From DAOUFU01 sp034429275 (GTDB lineage Bacteria > Chloroflexota > Anaerolineae > Aggregatilineales > Aggregatilineaceae): a DNA stretch of 8,393 nucleotides. The first letter of the stretch is position 1. Each line of letters starts with the position of its first letter. The notes beneath the pieces were generated by a model that saw only the letters and a list, made by a program, of their open reading frames with translations, was not told the origin of the DNA and ran no database searches. The DNA lies in NCBI GenBank assembly GCA_034429275.1, contig DAOUFU010000061.1, positions 1-8,393 on the forward strand, given 5' to 3'. This document shows, in pieces, positions 1 to 5,754 of the stretch. The position numbers were made by a program, and so were the translations under genes.

Positions 1-22
1 CATGAGACTGTGGGGGTTGCCC

Positions 23-134
23 GGCCTCACCCCCGCGCGGCCAAAACCGGGCCGCTCCGCCCCCTCTCCGAAAATTTTCGGAGAGGGGGCAGACCAGGCG
101 CCTCCCATGAGGCGCGCAGGTCGGGGGTGAGCCC
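23..134 (+). repeat. Cloverleaf palindromic intergenic repeat, copy 1 (full length)
   Basis: This 112-bp element has near-perfect terminal inverted repeats: GGCCTCACCCCC at 23-34 against 123-134, with one C-C mismatch (25/132). Inside are three further inverted repeats: GCGGCC/GGCCGC (37-42 and 50-55, 7-nt loop), a perfect 32-bp palindrome at 59-90 (arms GCCCCCTCTCCG around AAAATTTT), and GCGCCTC/GAGGCGC (98-104 and 109-115, 4-nt loop CCAT). Together they fold as an outer stem with three hairpins. The reverse complement of 2454-2565 aligns to it without gaps and with five differences; a shortened copy lies at 5599-5676. It sits upstream of the promoter at 241-269. There is no ORF inside, so it would have to be moved by another system if it is mobile (MITE-like or REP-like). 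Confidence 0.9.
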
Positions 135-180
135 AGCCGTTCGCCCACCCCTTTCCGCTCACCTTATCAATATGCATGAC

Positions 181-209
181 GGGGGCGAAGTCCTCGCAAT
201 TTCGCCCCC
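181..209. other. Intergenic hairpin of unknown role
   Basis: GGGGGCGAA (181-189) and TTCGCCCCC (201-209) form a perfect 9-bp stem with an 11-nt loop. Neither strand has a T-tract after the stem, so it is not a standard intrinsic terminator. It lies between repeat copy 1 and the promoter at 241-269. It could terminate transcription entering from the left edge or be another small repeat; the sequence does not decide. Confidence 0.5.
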
Positions 210-240
210 AATCTGGAATGCACTCTTGGGCGGGCAGGCG

Positions 241-269
241 TTGTCGCGAGGTGCCCAGGCGCGTACAAT
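241..269 (+). promoter_or_regulatory. Sigma70-type promoter of the propeller gene
   Basis: TTGTCG (241-246, 4 of 6 to TTGACA) and TACAAT (264-269, 5 of 6 to TATAAT) are separated by exactly 17 bp. Transcription would begin near 276, giving a leader of about 26 nt that contains the Shine-Dalgarno GGAGG (289-293) ahead of the ATG at 302. GGGCAGGCG (232-240) directly abuts the -35 element and recurs in other intergenic regions of the window. Confidence 0.6.
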
Positions 270-301
270 GAGGGTGAAGTTGTGGAGTGGAGGAAACCGT
301 T

Positions 302-1468
302 ATGGTCGCGCCGTCGGTGTTGTGTTTTTTGCCCCTGGTGCTGCTGCTGGGGATGGGTGTCTTCACCGGCCCGGTGATCGGGCCAATGCCGCTGCAAGCG
401 CCGCGCACGCCGATCACTACCGCCAACGCGAGCCAGGTGGTGGATTGGGGCGCGGTCATCACGTCCGGCGTACCGGTGCGATCTGCCGGGTGGCTGCCCG
501 GCGATGCGCTGGTTGTGCTCGGCGGGGACGAGGCGGGCCAAATCGGCGGTATGACGCCGGGGCCGCTGGCGGAATCGTTCGCCGTCACCGTGCGTGCCGA
601 TCACGGGCTGGCGGTGAGTCCCGGTGGGGAATCCGTTGCCCTGGCCGCGCCCGATCCGTATGAAGACGACCTGTTTGAGCTGCTGGTCTATTCGGCGGGC
701 GGCGAGTGGGTGCCGCAGAACGCGACGATTCGCCTCTCGTTCAAGGGGGCACCTGGGCCACTGGCTTACCGCCCGGACGGGGCACAGATGGTCGTGGTGG
801 CGCATGTGGACGCGGCGAGCGTGATCTTCCGGCTCGATGCGAAGACGGGCGAATTGCTCGGCAGGGATGAAATCCCCGCGCGGGTGGAAGCGGCGGCCTT
901 TGCGCTGGAGGGCGGGCACCTGGTCGTGGGCGGCGAGGACGGCGTGCGCGTATTGGCGATCGATATTGTGCAATTGCGTGAGATGTGGGCAACCGGCGGA
1001 CCGGCGATCTCGGCGCTGGTGGTGACGGGCGAGGCGGTCATTGCGGGGCAGGGCGATGGCAGCCTGACCGCCTGGAGCCTGGCCGATGGCGCGGTGCGCT
1101 GGCAGTCCGAAGGCGAGGGGGCGATCACGGCGCTGGCGACCTCGCCGGGCGGCGAAGTGCTGGCGGTAGGTGATGCTTCCGGTGCCATCGCGCTTTGCGA
1201 CGCGGCGACCGGGGCGCGGCTCGCCTTGCTGCGCGGCGAGGCTCCGCTCCGTGGGCTGGCGTTCAATCTGGACGGCAGCCTGATCGCGGCGGCTGCCGGG
1301 GAATCGCTGCACGTGTACGGGCTGCCCCTGACGGGCGGCCCCGGCGCAGGGGGGCAGGGCACCGGTCCTGGCGGCGGGCCGGGCACGCTCAGCGGACCTC
1401 CGCCGGAACCCGGCGGCCCGCCCAGCGATGGGACCTATCCGCTGGACCCGCCCGGCGATACGGAATAG
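302..1468 (+). CDS. Secreted or membrane-anchored WD40-like beta-propeller protein
   Basis: A 388-residue protein. ATG 302 is chosen over the in-frame GTG at 287 because GGAGG (289-293) stands 8 nt before it and because the N-terminus then begins directly with a hydrophobic export segment (about residues 5-23). No lipobox cysteine follows that segment, so it is either a cleaved signal peptide or an uncleaved anchor. Residues about 40-340 hold repeated beta-strand units ending in Asp-Gly/Ala turns, such as GDGSLTAWSL and GDASGAIALCD, as in WD40/YVTN/quinoprotein-like propellers. Residues about 341-388 are a Gly/Pro-rich low-complexity tail. Such propellers usually act as binding scaffolds; no enzymatic residues are recognisable and the partner is unknown. 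It is convergent with the L25 gene. The fold class is fairly secure, the function is not. Confidence 0.75.
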   Translation: MVAPSVLCFLPLVLLLGMGVFTGPVIGPMPLQAPRTPITTANASQVVDWGAVITSGVPVRSAGWLPGDALVVLGGDEAGQIGGMTPGPLAESFAVTVRADHGLAVSPGGESVALAAPDPYEDDLFELLVYSAGGEWVPQNATIRLSFKGAPGPLAYRPDGAQMVVVAHVDAASVIFRLDAKTGELLGRDEIPARVEAAAFALEGGHLVVGGEDGVRVLAIDIVQLREMWATGGPAISALVVTGEAVIAGQGDGSLTAWSLADGAVRWQSEGEGAITALATSPGGEVLAVGDASGAIALCDAATGARLALLRGEAPLRGLAFNLDGSLIAAAAGESLHVYGLPLTGGPGAGGQGTGPGGGPGTLSGPPPEPGGPPSDGTYPLDPPGDTE

Positions 1469-1503
1469 CGCCGGGAAGTCGCTCGCGAACGGGGCCGGGG
1501 AAC

Positions 1504-1532
1504 AAAAAACGAGGGGACGCACGGTCCCCTCG
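1504..1532 (-). terminator. Intrinsic terminator of the L25 gene
   Basis: CGAGGGGAC (1510-1518) and GTCCCCTCG (1524-1532) form a perfect 9-bp stem with a 5-nt loop. Read on the minus strand the stem is followed at once by six T (1509-1504), the classic Rho-independent pattern, 28 bp past the L25 stop codon. Read on the plus strand only a weak T run follows, so it may stop transcription of the convergent propeller gene less efficiently. Confidence 0.9.
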
Positions 1533-1560
1533 TGGCATTTCACAGGCGGAATGGCCCGGC

Positions 1561-2202
1561 CTATTCCTCTTCTTCTTCGGCGCGCTCGCGGCGGATGAGT
1601 TCCGGCTCGACGCTGGTGACCTCTTCCTCGGTCTCGACTTCGGTTGTCACCGCGCTTGAGGCGGCAAACACGATGGTGTCGGGATCCGTGAGGTAGGTCA
1701 CGCCCTCGATAGCGGGCAGGTCCTTGACGGTGATGACATCGCCCTGGCGCTTGAGGCCGTTGACCGGCACTTCGATGTGGGCGGGCAGGTCGGCGGGGAA
1801 GCACTCGACTTCGACGGCGTTCAGTTCGTGCATGATCATGCCGCCGGCGTCTTCCAGTTCTTTGGCGTCGCCGACCATGACCACCGGCACGAAGTTACGA
1901 ATCTTGACATCCATCCGCACGTGGTAGAAATCTACATGCAGGACGTCGCCGGTGATGGGAGCGCGGTGCACGTTGCGCACCAGCGCGGGGTAGCTTACCC
2001 CATCCACCTTCAGATCGAGGATCGACGAGCCGCCCGCATCGCGCAGGGCAATGCGCAGAGACGGCCAGTCCATCTGGACATTGATCGGCTCAAATTCCGG
2101 GCCAAACAACACGCCGGGAACGATCCCCTGGCGGCGAAGCTGCCGGACCTGCTTGCCAACAATGGTGCGTTGTGTCGCATCGAGAACTATTGCCTGTGCC
2201 AT
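1561..2202 (-). CDS. rplY: Large ribosomal subunit protein bL25 (Ctc/TL5 type)
   Basis: A 213-residue protein of the long, two-domain L25 class, which binds 5S rRNA in the central protuberance of the 50S subunit. The N-terminal 5S-binding domain (about 1-93) shows the family pattern GKQVRQLRRQGIVPGVLFG (residues 16-34) and HVDFYHV (89-95). The C-terminal TL5/Ctc beta domain follows (about 96-182; CFPADLPAHIEVPV at 134-147), then an acidic tail ending in five Glu. E. coli L25 lacks the C-terminal domain, while Thermus TL5 and Bacillus Ctc have it. The start is supported by GAGGAG (2219-2214), although its 11-nt spacing is long; an ATG nearer the SD is out of frame. It has its own promoter and terminator, so it is monocistronic. 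The pth gene, a frequent neighbour of ctc elsewhere, is not in the window. Confidence 0.95.
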   Translation of the reverse strand: MAQAIVLDATQRTIVGKQVRQLRRQGIVPGVLFGPEFEPINVQMDWPSLRIALRDAGGSSILDLKVDGVSYPALVRNVHRAPITGDVLHVDFYHVRMDVKIRNFVPVVMVGDAKELEDAGGMIMHELNAVEVECFPADLPAHIEVPVNGLKRQGDVITVKDLPAIEGVTYLTDPDTIVFAASSAVTTEVETEEEVTSVEPELIRRERAEEEEE

Positions 2203-2332
2203 CGAATATTCATCTCCTCAACATGTCCGGCCCGCGCGTGCCACGGCGCGTGTCCCACGCGGCGCATGTATTGCTTGGGTTATCAGCCGCCAGAATGGGC
2301 GGTCCAGGTGACTGCCTGGCGTATAGTTAGCC
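2203..2332 (-). promoter_or_regulatory. Structured 5' leader of the L25 mRNA
   Basis: From the predicted start near 2332 the transcript has about 130 untranslated nt. Three short hairpins can be seen: CCAGG/CCTGG (2304-2308 and 2315-2319), CCGCC/GGCGG (2287-2291 and 2298-2302), and CGCGTG/CACGCG (2247-2252 and 2256-2261). The SD lies at 2214-2219. The length and tandem stems would suit a ribosomal-protein leader that controls its own synthesis, but no known leader class is recognised. That role is inference; the stems themselves are directly visible. Confidence 0.4.
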
Positions 2333-2338
2333 TGGGCA

Positions 2339-2367
2339 ATTGTAATGGACGCTGCGCAGAGCGTCAA
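2339..2367 (-). promoter_or_regulatory. Sigma70-type promoter of the L25 gene
   Basis: On the minus strand TTGACG (2367-2362, 5 of 6) and TACAAT (2344-2339, 5 of 6) are 17 bp apart. The match is close to consensus and points at the L25 start 137 bp away. The same TACAAT -10 and 17-bp spacer occur in the promoter at 241-269. Confidence 0.75.
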
Positions 2368-2440
2368 TAGTGGGGTGAGCGGAAATTCTGGGTGCACCTG
2401 GTGCGGCGGGGTGGCAGGGGAAACGCACCGAAATACGTGA

Positions 2441-2565
2441 CCCGCGAGAGTCCGGCCTCACCCCCGACCTGCGCGCCTCTTGCGAGGCGCTTGGTCTGCC
2501 CCCTCTCCGAAAATTTTCGGAGAGGGGGCGGAGCGGCCCGTTTTTGGCCGCGCGGGGGTGAGGCC
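2441..2565 (-). repeat. Cloverleaf palindromic intergenic repeat, copy 2 (full length, inverted)
   Basis: The 112-bp core 2454-2565 is the reverse complement of copy 1 with five differences. The terminal inverted repeats (2454-2465 and 2554-2565) are perfect over 12 bp. The central 32-bp palindrome is at 2498-2529 and is identical to that of copy 1. The side hairpins are 2473-2479/2484-2490 and 2533-2538/2546-2551. Both stems match copy 1 exactly, while the tetraloop differs: GCAA in element orientation instead of CCAT. The 13 bp outside the core (2441-2453) also match the flank of copy 3 (5677-5689) with one mismatch, so the element may extend to 2441. It lies between the divergent L25 and AIM24-family genes. 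Confidence 0.9.
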
Positions 2566-2608
2566 AGCCCTTCGTCGCCCTCATATCCGATCACATGGCC
2601 GCCGTGCG

Positions 2609-2626
2609 TCAGGGGCAGGCGATGCG
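2609..2626 (+). repeat. 18-bp intergenic motif, copy A
   Basis: TCAGGGGCAGGCGATGCG occurs here and, identically, at 5722-5739. In each case it begins about 44-46 bp after the plus-strand right end of a cloverleaf repeat. The 9-bp core GGGCAGGCG also occurs at 232-240 and, reversed, at 8281-8289. It may be a second short repeat family or a shared regulator site. The remainder of the intergenic stretch up to 2811 shows no convincing promoter or gene. Confidence 0.6.
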
Positions 2627-2811
2627 CGTCAACCGAAATAGTCCTTTTGATGCCTTTGCCCTGGCGGGGTGGGGCGGGTCTTTTCGCGGCGTCAAAGTGG
2701 CGATACACTACACGGCCAGGGGATGCACCCTATCCTGGCACTGCCGCGTAATAGAAGACAGCACGGACGCCCTGCTTTTTCGTGCGCATGATGACACAGG
2801 GAGAGAATGAC

Positions 2812-3486
2812 ATGAAATTCACGATCAAACACCCACCGGCCTATTCATTGGCGATTGCCCAGCTTGAGCCGAACGCGCAGATCAAGGTCGAGCCGGGCGC
2901 GATGGTGAGCTACAGCGATGGCGTCACCGTGCAGACCGAGGCCAGAGGCGGGCTGCTGGGCGGCATCAAGCGCATGGTCGGCGGCGAGAGCGTCTTCCAG
3001 AATACCTACAGCGCGCCCGCTGCCGGGGGCGAGATCACGCTGGCGGCGGCGCTGCCCGGCGATATGATCCTGCTGGAGATCGACGGCAGCGAATTCAACC
3101 TGCAAAGCGGCGCGTATGTCGCCAGCGAGATGGGCGTGAACGTCGATACCAAGTGGGGCGGGGCGAAGGGCTTCTTCGGCAGCGGCAGCCTGCTGCTGCT
3201 GCGCGTGAGCGGGCGTGGCCAGTTGCTGGCGGCCTGCTACGGCGCGGTCGAGGAACGCGTACTCGCGCCGGGGCAGCGCTACACCGTCGATACCGGGCAC
3301 ATCGTCGGCTTCGACGCTTCGATCCAGTTCACCGTGAAGCGCGTCGGCGGGTGGAAATCGACCCTGCTGAGCGGCGAGGGCCTGGTCTGCGAGCTGACCG
3401 GACCCGGTAAAATCCTGATGCAGACCCGCTCGGAGGAAGCGCTGGTCGGGTGGCTGATTCCGCGCCTGCCCAAGTCGTCGAATTAG
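2812..3486 (+). CDS. AIM24 / TIGR00266 family protein
   Basis: A 224-residue protein matching the AIM24 family, which shares the TRAP-like beta fold; its biochemical role in bacteria is poorly defined. Family traits are EPGAMVSYSDGV (27-38), the Gly-rich GGLLGGIKRMVGGES (46-60), SGAYVAS (99-105), and KGFFGSGSLLLLRVSGRG (119-136), then a C-terminal half rich in beta strands. There is no signal peptide or membrane segment, so it should be cytoplasmic. The ATG at 2812 is chosen over the in-frame ATG at 2782 because AGGGAG (2798-2803) is 8 nt upstream and because family members begin near the MKFTI segment. It is transcribed away from the L25 gene and followed by a strong stem-loop, so it is probably monocistronic. 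No clear promoter was found. Family call strong; function unknown. Confidence 0.9.
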   Translation: MKFTIKHPPAYSLAIAQLEPNAQIKVEPGAMVSYSDGVTVQTEARGGLLGGIKRMVGGESVFQNTYSAPAAGGEITLAAALPGDMILLEIDGSEFNLQSGAYVASEMGVNVDTKWGGAKGFFGSGSLLLLRVSGRGQLLAACYGAVEERVLAPGQRYTVDTGHIVGFDASIQFTVKRVGGWKSTLLSGEGLVCELTGPGKILMQTRSEEALVGWLIPRLPKSSN

Positions 3487-3506
3487 TGGATTGCTGAACG
3501 GGTGAA

Positions 3507-3543
3507 CGCGGCAGGGGCGGGCGGTGACGCTCACCCTGCCGCG
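3507..3543 (+). terminator. Stem-loop after the AIM24-family gene (possible terminator, no U-tract)
   Basis: CGCGGCAGGG (3507-3516) and CCCTGCCGCG (3534-3543) are perfectly complementary over 10 bp. An inner GGTGA/TCACC stem (3523-3527 and 3531-3535) can alternatively extend an 8-bp outer stem with a one-sided bulge. It begins 20 bp after the stop codon of the upstream gene. No T-run follows, so it is not a textbook intrinsic terminator; it may act as a pause or 3'-end stabilising structure. The 10-bp palindrome ATACATGTAT (3546-3555) lies directly after it. Confidence 0.5.
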
Positions 3544-3577
3544 CGATACATGTATTGTGGCCCATTAAAGGACCGTC

Positions 3578-5566
3578 ATGCCGTACGTATTGACTCGATG
3601 GGAGCGGCTCGCGCTGGCCGTGATTCTGATGGTGGGCGCGTGGCTGCGATTTCAACACCTGGACGCGATTGAGCTGAACATCGACCAGGCGTACCCGATC
3701 TGGCAGGCGGTGCAGACGCTCGACGAGGGCGAACTGCCGCTCACCGGCCAGGGGACCTCGGTGTTGTTCGCCAATCCGCCGCTGACCGGTTACCTGTACC
3801 TGCCGGTGGTGGCGCTGTTCCGCGACCCGCTGGCGGTGTATGTGTTCACGCTGGCGCTCAATACCTTCGCCATCTTCCTGGTCTACCGCGCGCTGATCCG
3901 CCTGGTGCGCCGCTACCCGATTACGGGGATGTACCCGGCGCTGTTCGGCGCGGCGCTGTTCGCCGTCAATCCCTGGATCATTGAGGACAGCCGCCGGACC
4001 TGGGTGCAGAGCCTGCTGCCGTTCTTCATGGCGGTGATCGCGTGGGCGCTCGCGCCGATCCTCACCGGGCAGACTCGTCACCCGCGCCGCCGAATGATCG
4101 TGGCCGGGGCGGCGCTGGCGATGATGGCGCACACCTACCTGCTGGCATACGCCATGATCGCCACCGTGACGGCGCTGCTGCTGATCGCGTGGCGGTGGCG
4201 GCCCGACCGCTTCCACAAGTGGCACATCCTGGCCGGGATCGGGTTCTTCCTGGTGCTGGCCATCCCCTACGGCATCGGGCTGTACCGGGACTGGGACCGC
4301 ACCTCGGAACGGGCGCGCCAGTTTGCTTCTGGCGAGGAACGGCTCTCCGACGAGGCGCTGCGCCACGCGGTGCGGCTGGTCACCGGGTGGGATTACGCCC
4401 AGGTGCGCGGAGTCCGCGCACCGGCCCGCGATGCCGACCTGCGCGATACCCTGAGCGATATCGCGCACTGGCTGTGGACTCTGGCGCTGATCTCCGGCGT
4501 GGTGCAGGCGGTGCGCGCCCTGCTCAAGCGGGGCGATCCTCCGCCGCCGGAGCGCGACAGCGCCGTGATTCTGCTGATCTGGTTCCTGCTGCCGGTGCTG
4601 ATGTTCAGCGTGGTATCGCGGCCCGTCCACCCGTTTTACCTGCTGCTGACGGTGCCTGCCGGGCACGGGCTGGCGGCCTGGGGCGTGCGTCCCACGCTCA
4701 ACCGCCCGCGCCTGGCTACCGCTGTGATCGCGCTGGTGCTGGTCACCGGGACGATCAACAGCCTGAACGTGCTTCGCTTCGCCGAAGAGAGCGCGGCATT
4801 GCCCGGCGCGGACCTGCCGGGCGCGCTGCCGCTTGAGCAGGGGCGTGCACTCGGCGAGGCGCTGCACGCCGCCGGAGCGCCCGATCGGGCGGTGTTCTCG
4901 CCGTTGGACGATTGGCTGGTGATCGCCCTGGTAGAGCACGATTTTCGCGTGGCCAAGACGGAGACTTACGGCCCTGCCGTGCTCGTGCCGGAGTCTGGCG
5001 CTATTGTGATGCGCATCACGCGGGCTGGTGAGACGCCCGCCGAACCGCCGCCCTACGCGACGCTGGCGGGCGAACCGATCACCTGGAAGGATGGCACGGT
5101 CATCACGCTGTGGCAGATCGCGCCCGGCGATGTGCAGATCGATCATCCTGCCGCGATCTCGTCCGATGCCGGGGTGAGCTTCGCCGGCTGGACGCTGCAT
5201 GACCCGCTGGTGCCCGGCGCGGTGGTCCGGCTGGATACCTTCTGGCGCATCGACGAACTGGCCCCGGAGCGCGGCATCTGGTCGTTTTTGCCGGTCGCGC
5301 TGGTGATGGATGCCGACGGGCAGCGTGTCGCGGAGGCGCAGGGGAACGCCGTCAGCGCGCTGACGTGGGCGGTGGGCGACCTGTGGGTGCAGCCGCTCAC
5401 GCTGACCGTGCCGGAGGACGCTGCAGGCCCGCTGGCGCTGCGGGTGGGCCTGCTCGACCCGGTGCGGCTGCGCCCGGCCGGGCTGCCGGGCCTGAATGCC
5501 GTGTTCATGATCCCGCGCGAGGGCCAAGAGGCGCTGTTCACGCCGGAGATCGTGCTGGGGGACTGA
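3578..5566 (+). CDS. GT39-like membrane glycosyltransferase (PMT/ArnT type) with C-terminal beta module
   Basis: A 662-residue polytopic membrane protein. Around ten hydrophobic segments occupy about residues 11-394 (for example 11-22, 86-108, 146-162, 173-206, 216-234, 329-346, 352-369, 381-394). After the first segment comes LRFQHLD...NIDQAY, with Asp36 where GT-C enzymes of the PMT/ArnT group carry a catalytic acidic residue in their first outer loop. HPFYLLLTVPAGHGLAAWG (351-369) resembles the conserved late segment of the family. Such enzymes move a sugar from a polyprenyl-phosphate donor to a protein or lipid at the outer membrane face; donor and acceptor cannot be told here. Residues about 395-662 are soluble, and about 527-640 form a beta-sandwich-like module (FAGWTL...VALVMDADGQ...LALRVGLLDP). 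SD AAAGGA (3567-3572) supports the ATG at 3578. The family call is good, the enzyme specificity is open. Confidence 0.8.
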   Translation: MPYVLTRWERLALAVILMVGAWLRFQHLDAIELNIDQAYPIWQAVQTLDEGELPLTGQGTSVLFANPPLTGYLYLPVVALFRDPLAVYVFTLALNTFAIFLVYRALIRLVRRYPITGMYPALFGAALFAVNPWIIEDSRRTWVQSLLPFFMAVIAWALAPILTGQTRHPRRRMIVAGAALAMMAHTYLLAYAMIATVTALLLIAWRWRPDRFHKWHILAGIGFFLVLAIPYGIGLYRDWDRTSERARQFASGEERLSDEALRHAVRLVTGWDYAQVRGVRAPARDADLRDTLSDIAHWLWTLALISGVVQAVRALLKRGDPPPPERDSAVILLIWFLLPVLMFSVVSRPVHPFYLLLTVPAGHGLAAWGVRPTLNRPRLATAVIALVLVTGTINSLNVLRFAEESAALPGADLPGALPLEQGRALGEALHAAGAPDRAVFSPLDDWLVIALVEHDFRVAKTETYGPAVLVPESGAIVMRITRAGETPAEPPPYATLAGEPITWKDGTVITLWQIAPGDVQIDHPAAISSDAGVSFAGWTLHDPLVPGAVVRLDTFWRIDELAPERGIWSFLPVALVMDADGQRVAEAQGNAVSALTWAVGDLWVQPLTLTVPEDAAGPLALRVGLLDPVRLRPAGLPGLNAVFMIPREGQEALFTPEIVLGD

Positions 5567-5598
5567 CGCGCGGTCGCCTGCCGGGGGCGCGAATGATG

Positions 5599-5689
5599 GG
5601 TCTCACCCCCGCACGGCCCCCTCTCCGGCCTGTACGAATTTTCGGAGAGGGGGCAGACCGGGTCGGGGGTGAGACCGGACTCTTGCGGG
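5599..5689 (+). repeat. Cloverleaf palindromic intergenic repeat, copy 3 (shortened)
   Basis: The core 5599-5676 (78 bp) has perfect 12-bp terminal inverted repeats GGTCTCACCCCC/GGGGGTGAGACC. Compared with copies 1 and 2 the third base is T on the left arm and its partner is A on the right, a paired change. The central arms GCCCCCTCTCCG (5616-5627) and CGGAGAGGGGGC (5643-5654) are unchanged, but the loop is a 15-nt sequence rather than the AAAATTTT palindrome. Both side hairpins are gone; only GCACG on the left and CAGACC/GGGTC on the right remain. The flank 5677-5689 matches that of copy 2. It begins 32 bp after the glycosyltransferase stop and could act as its transcript end. Confidence 0.85.
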
Positions 5690-5721
5690 GCACCCTGGCC
5701 GGTTATTTTCTCAAAACTGCA

Positions 5722-5739
5722 TCAGGGGCAGGCGATGCG
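5722..5739 (+). repeat. 18-bp intergenic motif, copy B
   Basis: This is identical to 2609-2626 over TCAGGGGCAGGCGATGCG. It lies 15 bp upstream of the -35 element at 5755, a position suitable for a regulator site, and 45 bp past the end of repeat copy 3. The following bases GATGCGTAT recur, reversed, near 8267-8275 beside another GGGCAGGCG core. Confidence 0.6.
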
Positions 5740-5754
5740 TATCCTTCCCGCAGG

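Noticed and set aside
23..134. A tRNA gene, because the element folds like a cloverleaf.
   Set aside because: There is no anticodon arm of normal size, no T-arm consensus and no acceptor end; the central stem alone is 12-16 bp.
10..663. A plus-strand frame of 217 codons over repeat copy 1 and the start of the propeller gene.
   Set aside because: It translates the repeat and then the propeller gene out of frame; there is no RBS and no domain.
167..1804. A long open frame on the minus strand (545 codons) opposite the propeller gene.
   Set aside because: It is rich in Arg, His, Gln and Pro with no recognisable domain, as expected for the antisense of high-GC coding DNA, and it runs across the L25 terminator and into the 3' end of the L25 gene in another frame.
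2740..2760. A sigma54-type promoter at TGGCACTGCC upstream of the AIM24-family gene.
   Set aside because: The -12 TTGC half is absent at the required spacing, so only half the motif is present.
3525..3552. A sigma70 promoter GTGACG-16-TACATG upstream of the glycosyltransferase.
   Set aside because: The match is only 4 of 6 and 3 of 6, and it lies within the stem-loop; too weak to annotate.
3329..5527. A 732-codon open frame on the minus strand opposite the glycosyltransferase.
   Set aside because: Its composition (Arg, Gln, His, Pro-rich) and lack of domains mark it as a GC-driven shadow; the plus-strand product is a coherent membrane protein.
23..5676. A CRISPR array formed by the repeated palindromes.
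   Set aside because: Copies are kilobases apart with genes between them, occur in both orientations and have no regular spacers or cas genes.
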